In this document: positions 10,482 to 22,900 of the stretch, piece by piece
Layout: the number at the start of each line of letters is the position of its first letter
Position numbering within the stretch: the stretch's first letter is position 1
Source: Heligmosomoides polygyrus polygyrus
Taxonomy: Eukaryota > Nematoda > Chromadorea > Rhabditida > Heligmosomidae
DNA: 64,000 bases
Reading direction: 5' to 3'
Assembly: GCA_947396885.1 (NCBI GenBank)
Contig: OX377204.1
Location: 95,924,728-95,988,727 of the forward strand
Translations under genes and position numbers: made by a program
Notes under the pieces: generated by a model
What the model was told of the DNA's origin: nothing
The model's input: the letters and a program-made list of their open reading frames with translations, nothing else
Databases searched by the model: none

Positions 10482-13400
10482 CTAAAAGCATTTATTATTT
10501 AAAACATTGAGTATTTTCAAAATTCATGTTATTAATAATTTAGGTGTTTCTGCGCATTCCTCTTTTTCATGTTGTGAAAAGCGGTTACGTCAACAAATTA
10601 GCCGAACAAAAGTGTGAATAACAATCATGCCTCCATAGCTTAAACATTCCTACTAATTTCTGCGCATTGCTTGAGTTTAAAGGGAGTACAGTCTATGTGT
10701 TAGAAATAGTTCGCTATTGTTGCATTTTCAATTTTTTAATTTTAAATTAATTTCAAAAGGAAAATTCAACTTTATGAGTTCGAAATAAATTTGATCTAAG
10801 GATTGCGCACTGCTCAGAATTGACTGCTCTGAGTACTATCACGACCAAGGACGAATCATTGCAGAACTGCAATAGGCCTCGAGACACAAGGTGGCGAACG
10901 GGTGTTCTCACCTATTCTTACTTGGCCAGCTCGTCGTGAGCGACTTCCAAGTTATCGCCTGCAAAAACGGCTGTGCGTTAGGCCTCGTTTATACTTCGAC
11001 GCTGAGCGACGCGATGGCTATGCATTGAGGCGAAATTGATTGATCGCTTCGCCCAGCGTCCAGCCAGCCGGCCGGAATGAATATGTGAACCCGTGACTAA
11101 TCGCGCCGCTCAGCGTCGGATCGCATCACTCTCGATAGGGCGCGATGTGACTGATCACTGTGGATTGGGGCGCGATTTGCTGCTCAGCTGATCCTCGCAC
11201 TACTCATACTTGCCCTAGTGCGTAATCGTGCCTAATCGCGTGACCGCGTCGCCCGCTGTTCGGAATGCTCAGGTTGTCCAAAACAGGGCGACGCGACCTA
11301 GGTTGCGAATCGCGTCGCCCAGCGATGGAAGCATGAATAGGGCGTTAGGCCCCGTTTATACTTCGTCACGGCGCGACGCGATGGCCAAGCAATGAGGCCA
11401 CATTTGTCGATCGCGTCGCACAATCAATATAGCCACTATACGTGGCATCGCGTCGACAAAGTATAAACGAGGCCTTAGTCCTGTGGTATACACCCGTCCA
11501 CCGCAGCGACGCTACATTGCACAGGAACGGCGGGACTCGCAAAGAGCGCTCGAAACACGTACAAAAATAATGCACGACAGCCAGCGACGGCGGTAGCTCG
11601 GGGTATGTTCCGTTCCCGCCACTCGGAGGTATAACACCTCTCTCTTGGGAGCTTATCATAACATCGCGTCGCGCGCCGGGTGCACATTGAACGATTCTTT
11701 GTACTCCGCAGCTCAACTGGGCAGCGCCGTACTTATTCCATGGGCGCTCAAGAAACCAGGTATAGCGGCGAGCATCGGCTATCGCTACTTTTTCATGAGT
11801 TTCTCATCCGCGAGACCCCAGACGGACAAAAAATAATACATTAACAGTCGCCTATGCTGTTGTTGGAAACAGAATTACACGACAACTCCTACATAGAAGA
11901 ACCGTCCTCGCGGTCTCAGTCTGTCGAGTTCCTCCGCTCCGGTAGCCCGCTTATAGTTGTACAATTACAGTAAACGGATTATTAAATAAATTTGTGCCAG
12001 AAGTAGCCCACACATCAGGTTCATGTCTAACTACAAGACACTTTTGAGGATACTGAGCACTCATTGCGAATAAGGATGACATGTTCATATGGTGCTGTTT
12101 GTTAGAATTGTTCGATAGGGTGGGTGAGACCTTCACTTCCAAGGGCTATGAGTCCTCTGCCGGCGCTTGGATGTGAGTGTTTTCTCTTTGATTTTATTTT
12201 GCTTTTAATGTTTTCCGGATCTCATTCTTGCATTTTAGGTGTGTCTTGAATGCCCCTTATCACATCATAGGTGGAGCTGTCGAAATCACCCTCACACGGA
12301 TAGCGCCATCACACGTCCTTGGACGTCATTCCTAACGGTCCCTATTAGTAACTCGTGAGCCCCCATAGCAAGAGCGCTGCAAAACCGTGGCCAACATCGA
12401 CCAAAGTCACACGACTCGTTGATTGATAAGTCGCGTAAATGAGGATACTTCGAGGTACAAATGAGTCGCGCCCGTCGTTGCCCGGAGTTACGCTCTGCCG
12501 ATTGTGTGCGTGGTCAGTCAGGTCAATGGACTTCGCTTAAAGCAAATGAGTTGATCCGGCTACCTGCTGGTGTTTGATGCCGTCTGACGCAAATTGAGTT
12601 GACAGCTCACATTCTAAGCAGTGTTAAGCGTTCATGGTGATCCGCGTCATTGTTATGGATGTCATGGAAGCCACGCATCAACTCAGAAGGTTTTATACAA
12701 GATACTTGCGGAATAAGGTATCCAAAGTAACCTATTTGTGCCTTTATACCTCCAAAACAAGTTACTTGCGCCAAATTTTGCGCGCTTAAGAGACGTGCAA
12801 GTCGCATGCTAGCATTGCGCGAGTTACTTGTAAGTAATCGAAGTGCAAATTACGAGTAAGTTTCGTGCAAGTATAGGCGCAGGTTCAGAGACCTCACGTA
12901 GCTCACTCGCGTCCTTTGAGGTAAGCTATGCAAGTTACTTACAAGCTTTAAGGTCGCATGTAACCAAAGTAGGTTTGAAAGTAAGACTACGGAAGGTGTA
13001 GGTTGCACGCAAGTTGCTTGCAAGCTACCAGCTAGGGTTACTTAATTAGGAGCTTTTTTAAGTTACACGCATAGCTGCTTTAAGTTACTTACTACTACAC
13101 TTTCCTAGCATGAGGAAATCAATCACTAGCACTTAACTTGCATGTAAACTTCCTAAAATTTTCAAAAAATCAAGCAATGTACAGTTGCTCTAGGTGCATC
13201 AAGAAACCAGAACACTTTCTAGGCAGGCGAGAATTGAATATGAGCCTGTTAAGAGCATAAGAAGATAGGATCGCCAAGTCCCTTTGAGCATGTATCTGTA
13301 TGTGGAACATCGCTTGCTGTTAATCTCTAGATTGGCATTCTCTTGTTGAGCTTCCTATTTACTCGTAAAGAAGCTCTCTATCTACGATGGCGTCATATCT

Positions 13401-16400
13401 ATACAAAGCCGATTCTTATTATTGCACAGCGTCTTCGTCTACATAAAGCCATATCACGAGGAAAAATATCGCCTCATCAGAGATCGCCTTAATCCCGAAG
13501 ATATAGCATGCGATTAAGTCAGGCAACGAAAGGTCTCAGACGATCGCGAAGATAGTGTACGAATTACCTCACTAACTGCAGAGAGCGCGTTCTGTATTGA
13601 TACAGGGATACGATAGGGCGAACTTCGCAAACACTGATGAACAGGATTTCCGCGCGGGACCAACAAACAACACGAACAATACACAAATCAGTGTCTTACT
13701 TGTGTTGTTTGTTGGTCCTGTACCAGCAGTGGTGAACATAGCAAGAATACTGCGTCTCAACTGAGACTGATTCCAAATGAATACACCTTTCTTGCTCCCC
13801 TTTATCTCCGACACAGTTGCTGCTAATACTCAAAGAGTTCATAAAATCGTTGGTTCCCTGAGCTTCATGGGTGTAAATTCGACTTTGTAATAGTGAAGCT
13901 CAACATGGTCATTTTTTATTGGCAACGTTTCGGGCTTTAAGTTCTTCTTCAGGTCTAAAAAACAGTAACATTGCACTCTCTGATGTGATGGTAGATGATA
14001 GAGATGTGCAATGTTACTGTTTTTACACCTGAAGAAGGGCATAAAGTCCGAAACATTGTCAATAATAAATTGACCAAGTCGAGCTTCACTATTACAAACT
14101 CGAATTTACCCAGAGAGTTATTGTAAGTGCATGTATGGTTTTTGAATGTTCCTTGCGATAACGTAAAACAGAGGATAGATCGAAATCAGCTTATGGTAAG
14201 TATTGGATAGCGGATAAATACGTTATGTGTCCAAGTGGTGAGCTGGAAGGTTGGCCAAAAGTCGGACAATTTGTGCGGTAGTGTTCTTGTTACAAAAAAA
14301 AAACTTTAAAACAATATAACGTTTAGGCAAGCTTGTTATCAGCGTTTATAACGTTACTTTCGTCGGGATCGCCTTCTTAAGAGTCAGAAAGGAAATAAAC
14401 CTAAGTGTGATTACTCTACCAAAGGTCTCTTCAATCATGCTGGATTTTGACACCAGATAGACGTGCACAAGATGACAAGGAGACAGCAATCGACTTCACC
14501 TAACCACGGATCGCCAGGCGATCAGACAGTAGGGCTCGTGAGGGTTTTTTGGACTGCATCACTGTCCAATATGATTTTGTGGTTCATAATTGGATCGACC
14601 ATATGTATTTTACACACGATAGATTAATCATGAAATTATGACCGAATTGATGTACACACAACTTCAGTAATGTTGTCTTTGTTGTGATTGCCTTATTGCT
14701 GCCTTATTGCTAGTATTGTGTTGCTTGTCTTGTCAGCAAGTCCGTCAGTGGAGTGAAGTTCAGTGGAGCGAAGTCGAGTGAAGTGGCTTTCCAGCCGAAG
14801 GGCCCGCTATTTAAACCGACGAAAAATGGGTGGTATTTATAGCGGTTTAGGCGGGCGGAGCATGGTTGTAAAGTGCTGTACAGCTACTGCTGTAAACCAT
14901 GACTCACGGACCACGGTCTGTTTGTGTGACTCCTGTTTGTGTAGACAGGGTACGGTCGTCTTTGGTACCCTTGTCATGAACCACTGTTTGTTTAACAAAG
15001 AAGATCATACTCTGTCTACAGTGCTAGCCGGAGGTACGAGTTGAGCTTCCGGGTTATACCGAGTCAGAGTTGGTATATAGGCTCTCCCCTTCCGGTTGAT
15101 TTTTGGGTCAACGGCCTGTATCCAAAATGTCTCAAGGATTTTCCACGCCGACGTTTGGAGCTCACGCTAAAATTTTGAATGTGACCCCGAAGTCCTACCT
15201 GTGGTCGGCGTTGACCCTCTGGCCATCCAGTGATGTGGAAACTTGCGACCTTCGCTTGCCTTCCAAGTATTCTATGGCGCGCACATGGAGTTCATCGATG
15301 TAACTCTCACCGCAGCTGTGACAGGTGAATATGTAAACTGCACCAGGGCGCAATCTCCCACCACCTTGACGGACCACACAGTTAGGAGTAACACAACAAA
15401 GGTGGCCGAACATGGGTCTCTTACCAGCCAGTGTTTCGGACTACTGGGCGGCAATTCCGTAAGAATTACCGGCTCATCTAATCCGATTCTCCTCAGGCAC
15501 TTCTTGATGGAAGTGCCGACCTCATCAAAGATAAACGGCATTAGGAAAGTGATCTTGCTAGAGAGGTATAATATAACCGAGAAGCTCAAGCAGCACCTCC
15601 GGCTAGCATACTAGCCAGGGTACGATCTCCTTTGGTACCGCCACGAGTCCTGCCACCCTGATCGCCTCGGGATCCGTGGTTAGGTGAGGTCGATTGCTGT
15701 CTCCTTCTCATCTTGTGTATGTCTAATTGGTCTCAAAATCCAGCAGGGTTGAGGAAAGCTTTGTTGAGTGGTCGCATTTAAGTTTGCTTCCTTTCAGGCT
15801 CTGAAGAAGGCGATTCCGCCGAAGCTTAAGCCTAAAAAACGCTGATAACACTAGAGTTCAAGGAAGAACAACCACGAATTCATAATCATGCTTAGCTTTA
15901 AAGAACGTCGGACATGGGAAAAACAAAATTCATTTTAGTGGCGAACACCACCTGAAGCGCTTACCTTTTGGCGGTCGTAGTCCCAAACCCATATATCGTC
16001 GCTTCTTTTTTAGACAACAGATCGTTCCTTTCACATCCATCTTCTTGATCATGAAGTTCAAAAATTGCCTGAAAACGGAACGATCGACATTGAATTGGAC
16101 GGAAGCAAGCGATTACGGTCCTAAACCTACCGTACTACTATCGATGAGACGTTGAAGAGACAATAGAAACAACAAGCACCTAGTGTGAGCAATAAGAAGT
16201 TGAGAAATCTGAAACAAGCCCGATGAATCGATTGCTGTTTCGATCGATTCGAATCGATTCGGGACAACTACTACAAACAGGCTACCGTACCTGTACACGT
16301 CGCCGTTCATTTTCGTCACATCCTTCTGATTCGACACGTAGTCGCCGAATCCGATCGTGGCGAAACTATAATGCTGAGTTCAATCTTTGGAATACTGTAC

Positions 16401-19400
16401 CGGGATACGGTAGTGTTTGCATAAAGTTTTGATGAAGATCCAGATATTTTATTGAATTATTTCCAAAATTAAAAAAAATACAATTATGTCCATTTATACT
16501 TTAAAAAACCTGAACTTCTATAATAATTGAAATACATTGACGAAAATTAATTTCAGTGCGATCATTTTTTCATCCTGATTAATCTTAAATTAATCTAAAG
16601 GAAAGAAAAATCTACAAAAATTTTTAGCTAGCAATCTGCCCTGCATAAAAAACGAAACAAAAACATAAAAAAATTTTCATAAAAAAATCAAAAAATTTAA
16701 GTTCTTTTTCTTACAAAATTATTAAAAATAGATAAAACTTTCCCTAGCATATTGGCCTAGTTTACTGTTGGGCCGCTGCGCGCACGGCACCATAGTCGGA
16801 ATAGATATCGATTGGCCAGCGCGAAAAATCGATATCTACGGCGTGGCCCCGCGCGTCGCGGTGCAAGTATAGACTAGGGCAAAGAAATTGCCTATCTATC
16901 GGGAAAATTGTCGTTTTCAGGAGCACCTTTTTCAGAAAAATGTGTAAAAAAATAGCAAAACGTAAGATGGAAGCTCAAAAACAAATAAAAAAGTGCCTTA
17001 ATACATGTGCGGACGAAAAGCTGCCATTTCTAAGAGGTTATTTATTTATTTATTTTAAAGAAACAATCAGATCACATCAAGAAACACCTACTAATTTAAA
17101 AGAAAATTCTTCCGAGATAAGAAGTGGCATAAAAAGTGTAATATAAATCCCTCCTTGGGATGCGCAATGTATGCAAATTTCCATAGTGAAAAATAAAACT
17201 TTAAAAGAATTTTTGAATAACGTTTCTGAAAACAAAATATAAAACAAAAGCGCGTGAAAAATACAAAAACCAAGGTGTTCTAGACAAACATTGATGATTT
17301 TGAAGGACTCAAAAAGAAAGGCAAGCGGAGACTTTTTAAAATTTTTAAAATTTGCATTCTTATTTATATAGCCATTATAATGTTACATAAAATATACAAA
17401 ATTGTCTCAGGCCGCTCGAAATCGCTGATTTTTGAGATAAAAAAAAAATAAAAAAAATAAGGGAAGTCATGTATTTTTAAAATTGAAAGTTTGGTTCACG
17501 AATGCGATATGATTTATTCACTTTGATAAATTTTTCTTCTAAGAGTTTAGGAGTTTTCAAAAATTAAATTTTCTTCAAAATACTCGTCAGAATCAAACAT
17601 TACCACACAATTAAAATTTATGGTACAAAAATCGTAATAATTAAATCCAAATGAAGTTACCTAATAAAGCAAAAATACAGCGCCTCGATGTAGGCCCAAT
17701 CCTCGACATGCGAATAGATCAACGCTGCGGTGCTGATCAATAAGGCAGAGATACTGCAAGAATGGAGATGTAAAAATGTAGACTACGGTAAGACCATGCA
17801 CGGGCTAACCTGAAAAGGCAGAAGAAAACCTTGTAGACGGAAGGTCGCCATGAGTCCATTGGACCTTCACACGAGCTGAAAAAAGTACGGGCATTATCGA
17901 TTGGTTCTACGTAAAAATTTTGTGAAAATTTTATGGCTGACCTAGCGGATTCACAGAAATCCTCGTTGTTGATGAGTAACGTGACCGGCTTGCTCATGCT
18001 GCTGTTCTTCATCATCCGCCGACGAATTTTTCGCTCATGGAGGTACCTGGAATAGCCAAATGTAATAGTGAGCTGTATATAAAGATCATTAAAAGTATTA
18101 ATTATAATTACACTACATTTATTAACAAATACTGTAGCTAAAATGGATACATAACCGCTTTCACCAATAAGAGTCAGCCTAGGCTCCGGCCTTCTGTGAT
18201 TGGCTGGCTCGTCACCGATGCCCGCCCAGGTCAGCAACCCACTATGTACCCCAAAAACAAAAAGAACAAGACTTACCGTAATAAGTACGACAAGGCGGTG
18301 ACAAATCGCTCAAGGAACAGATTGAAGAACAGCACACAGCTCGTGCAGCCGATCACCCCGTAGGCGATGGTGAGAACTCGTCCGGAGTTCGTGCGCGGTG
18401 TCGACGAACCGAAGCCTGCAATGTGGACATCGGTGGGGCTGCGAAGTAAGGTACGGTTCAGAGCATGGGCTAGTTGAAGCAGTGCTTGGGGAAGCGCGGC
18501 ACATTAGCGCAGTTGGCAGAGGACGCCGCTGGCGCAGGCACAACTCGATAGTGTTCAGTTCGACTCCCCGATGAAGTTCAAGCTTTTCGGCTGTCCGACG
18601 AAGGTGCCGTTTTTTATTCGCCATTCTGTGGTAGCCATACTTACCCAGGGTACCTTGCAGACCAACAGGGGTGTCTTCCAGATAAAACCGGACACTTCCT
18701 TACTTTCCAAGAAGACTGAAGCAATTTTGGTCCAGTGGGCAGCATTGAGAGATGGGAGCGCTCCATTCAATCATAACCAAGAGCACCGACCGAACACACG
18801 CCAGCCAATCAGGATACTGACTGTACATGTTCTCCGCAATTCGATGCGGCCTGATTGGCTGACGCGCTCCGAACTCCCAGTGCTGCCCACCTTCGCGACA
18901 TGGACCGTAAACACCTCGAAAACAGATTTTTTTTACAAAATATTAACTTTTCAAGAAAAATAATTTCGGATTTCCCGCCCAGTCCAACCAACCAAGCCAT
19001 TCATCTTTCTGGAGTCTGTGAATTGGTACCAGAGTTGTCTGAGAAGGATAAGCCCTAGTTTATAGTTGCGCCGCTGCGCGGCGCGGCACCATCGTTGTAG
19101 TAGATATCGATCGGGCGGCGCGAAAAATCGATAACTATGGCGAACGTGGTGCCGCACCGCATGGCTGCGCAAGTATAAACTAGGGCTAAAGCGCTGATAC
19201 CGCATCGGTTGGATGCCGCAATTCACTCTATGACATTGTGAAACAGTTCACATAGGTGGAAAAAACGACCACTACAAGTGGAATGCGTGGCGAAGAATAG
19301 GGTTAGTTAAAGAGTTCTTCTTTTATCCTCACCCTCAACCCTACCTTCGCTGGGTTATGTTGGGGATTTGCTTACCTCCCTTACCTTTCAAATGCGGCCA

Positions 19401-19930
19401 CTGGTCCCTAAATCTTGAAAGGATTTGGGTAGCTGGCGAGATCATGGCCGCCTCAAATCTAGCGTGTCGAAAGCGTGCTCTATCGCGAAAGAATATTCCC
19501 GCCAGGAGCAGAATGCACGGCGCATCTCGCTAACAGATGAATCTACCCCAACCCTTATCATTTAACCGTACGGAGTCGAGCTTAATATACCTGAAAAAAG
19601 GCGAAAAATTCCACTGCTTCCACTCTGAAACATCCCCGTGGAGGAATGGGTTGTTTAGTTCCTGTTTATCCCAAAAATCATGCATCGCGTGTTGGAAGAG
19701 CTCCGCGTGGGATCTCAGCATAGAAAATGCAGAGAGTCATGCATAGCAAGGATGCGGATAAGACTACGGACAGAGTGACACATGGGTGTACCCCTTACGT
19801 GGGATGCGCCAGGCAATCTACTAAAGGGCAGATACATGGGGGCAATATGAACTTAAGGTTCATTTACCCAAGTTTGAGGTAACCTGCAAAAGTGCACTGG
19901 TGAGACTGCAGAGCTCTTCGTTCTACGTTA

Positions 19931-19993
<63 letters not shown>

Positions 19994-22900
19994 ATGACGA
20001 CATCGAAATGACGTTGCTGAAGTGGGTTAACCCTCCATGTAAACTGACAAGGAAAGGTTCCCAACTCAAGATGAGCTGTTACGACGCTATTTTGACAGGA
20101 TGTTGGGCGATGTGAGCGGAGTCCAGAATTAGAGTTAGTGTATGGTGAACTCTTTTTAAAGACCTGAAAAACGAGGTGTACAAACGTATGTGCAACACTG
20201 ATCAACCCCAACGATGCATGCCGCGGTGGCGCAGTCGGTAGGAGTGCCGCCTTATAGGAGCACATCGGCGGGCTTTTGAGTTCGAGTCCGCGTGCTGCCA
20301 AGGCTTTTGCACATATTAGTTTGTTGCTATTACGCTTTGCATGATCACAGAAGTCAATTTTACACCGATGTGGCCCAGGTTGATAAGATTCAGCCGTAAG
20401 TCCCCGTTTATACTTCCAACGCCGAGCGACGCGACGGCATGTAAAATGGCCACATTGATCGATCGCGTTGCTCAATCAATACGGCCACCACACGTGACGT
20501 CGCGTCGCTCAGCGTCGAAGTGTAAACGGGGCCTAAGGTATGCGTAGTTGTGCAGTTGCGGTATTACTGGTGACATGGTATGACATGATGGTGGTGCAAA
20601 TACGCATCGTTGAGAGACTAGCACATATGAAGGTGCAAATAGACTGCCTTTGTTTATTGTAAGCATTGATGGTCTAAAACTGATTCCTGTGATCATCAGA
20701 AAGGGTAATAACAACAGACTAGTATGTGCAAAAACAATGGCAGCACGCGGACTCGAACTGGAAAGCCCGTCGGTGTGCTCCTATGAGGCGGCAGTCTTAC
20801 CGACTGCACCACCGTGACACATCTCGTGGAGTATCATAGGGGTTGCTGAGTGCTGCGTACACGTTTTTACACCTCTTTTTCAGGTCTTTAAAAAAGCGTT
20901 CAGCAAAAACTAACTGTGGTTCTGGACTCCGCCCACACGGCCCTACATCCTGTCAAAATAGCATCGCAAAAGCTCACCATGAGTTGGGAATCTTCCCATG
21001 TTAGGTGATCTACGGTCTAGAACCCCCGTACACTGCTGCTGTTGCTGCTGCTGAACCTGTCATTATTCGCTTCCGTCGAGCAGCTAACCTGTCTGTCTGT
21101 CTAGTTCGACTCAACGATGACGGAGGAAATTACAGTGTGCGTCGAGAGACAATCTTTAGACTTGGCAGGGTGTCGCCATAAATAAACCGCTGGCTGAGAG
21201 CTCTGCTATTAAAGACCTCTGATACGCGTTGGCCATTGAGGTCCTAGTCGGTGCGAAAATAATGGCCGCCCTTTTGCTTCCGCGTGGACTCTGGTCAACA
21301 AGCTGAAGCACAGAAGAGGCCGACAACTAGGTGTCGCGACATATTCATTGGCTGAGTGCAGTTCACAAGCGTTGCATGGCCCACCGGTGGGTCAAGCGTG
21401 AGCCCACTGCGTCTATTGCATCTGAGCTAATTAGCCCTTACTCACCGATGGTGGAGATGACGGTTCCGGAGAAGAACAGCGATCCCAAGTAGTCGAAGCG
21501 GGCGCGCGGCGACGCGATGCCGCTCGACGTACCGTCGGCGATCAAGGCCACCAGGTCGTCGAAGTCGCAGTAGAACGACGAGTTGCCGCAGTAGCGCCGT
21601 CGAAACCGAGCCAGTGTGCTCTCGAACTGAAAAAAAAACGGCGTTTTGGCGGTTTTCGGAGCGTATTCTTGAAGAAATCCAAGGAGGGTGTCATCACTGG
21701 TAGCCTACTACTGCCTGGGGCTTCGCTCTAGAGGTCAGATTATTCGGTAGGTGTCTCGAAGACGCAAAGCCGAGGTGCGGGAACGTTCCGTCGCTCCTGC
21801 TGTACCATGCCTACCTGACTCAGGCAGTGCCTAAGGCCCCGTTTATACTTCGACGCTGAGCGACGCGACGCTACGTATAGTGGCCGTATTGATTAAGTGA
21901 CGCGATCGATCAATTTGGCCACTTTAAATGCCGTCGCATGGCTCGGCGTCGAAAGTATAAACGGGGCCTAATTGGCAGCCACGGCTCAAATACGCGTTAC
22001 CGCACCCCCGCGTTCCCGGGACAGGAACGCGGTACCGATTAGTGAGCCTTCCCATCATGTAAGCCTACAGGGAAAACGCCTTCTTACGCTCACATTCTAC
22101 AGCGCCGTGTTCTTTTCGTAACATTGAATAACCGGTGCATGTCGCGAAAACGCACCGCGGGGGTGCGGGAACCAGTATTTGCGCCTATCGTAGCTGTGGC
22201 AGCCAATCAGGCACCGGCTCAGTCGCATAAGCAGGATATATGATTTGCTGGCGCGGTCTCGGTAAGGCCTCTGTTATACTCCCGCGGGAGCATCCGCGGA
22301 ACGTCCGCGGACCAATGGTGCACGGCGGAGGCGGGCGTGGCGAGGCGCGGCGATTGGCCAGGTGAGGAGTCTCGGCGCGATTCCCGTGCTTCCGCGGATG
22401 CTCCCGCGGGAGTATAACAGAGGCCTAAGAGCGACGGCGCGTTCCCGCACCCCACCGCCCCGTCGTCTGACCTCTCTAAGTTTCCCCAGTATTTCCTGTT
22501 GTCTCGCAATCAAGCCTCTCCTAATTACTCATCCATTTTCTAGCATTTTCGACGTTAAAGTATTCAGGATTCAAAGAGTCGTAAACAGTTGCGCTAGCTG
22601 TCCAGCATGTTCAACACTTGTCGCGAATGTTGCCTACACAAAGAGGCTGGAGCGCGCCAGCCAATTACTGCCCAATGAGAGCACCAACCGAACCAACAAC
22701 AGCCAATAAGAGCCCTCATCGTAGCTTCATGTCGCCCCTGAATGGCACGTCTGCTATACGGCCGCACGGGTCTGGTTCGCACCTCCTCATCATGTAGGCC
22801 AAATTAACGTCAAGTACTGGAAATGGGCATAAAAATACCTCTCAGGGTCAAATTAGTTTTCAGTCTTCTCTATTTTATCGCTGCCTTTTAAGGCAAAATG

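Larger units (their letters stand above)
20000..21010. repeat. Inverted repeat with tRNA-like ends, ~300 bp arms
   Basis: Arms 20030-20320 and 20725-21005 share TATTTTGACAGGATGT, GCGGAGTCCAGAA and AAAGACCTGAAAA. The loop-side end of each arm is a tRNA-like sequence. A family B MITE occupies the loop. Confidence 0.72.
21772..22456. repeat. Long palindrome with a different MITE in each arm
   Basis: Outer ends GGTGCGGGAACGTTCCGTCG and CGACGGCGCGTTCCCGCACC. Inner arm sequences GGCAGCCACGGCTC / GCTGTGGCAGCC and CCGCACCCCCGCG / CGCGGGGGTGCGG also pair. The left arm is interrupted by family B (21835-21968), the right arm by family D (22266-22425); removing both restores colinear arms of about 150-200 bp. 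Confidence 0.72.

Noticed and set aside
14335..15849. Hammerhead ribozyme in the Penelope-like arms
   Set aside because: I looked for the CTGATGA core followed by a GAAA box and saw no convincing pair in the arms; a structure search would be needed to be sure.
10482..15964. Additional channel exons in intron 10
   Set aside because: Exons 10 and 11 join in frame and the protein already has the family length; no open segment with good splice sites and conserved tail motifs was seen, though an alternative exon cannot be excluded.
15953..16000. A TIYGFG-like string read in exon 10 as a possible pore filter
   Set aside because: The true second filter (TIGFGD) is in exon 8, and the in-phase reading of exon 10 is a basic cytosolic tail.
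16940..17146. 68-residue lysine-rich frame in intron 7
   Set aside because: AT-rich sequence on the strand opposite the gene, with no recognisable domain; explained by base composition.
19864..20475. 203-residue minus-strand open frame
   Set aside because: Its centre is an (AAAT)n microsatellite read as FIYL repeats, and the rest is a tRNA-like inverted repeat plus part of a MITE.
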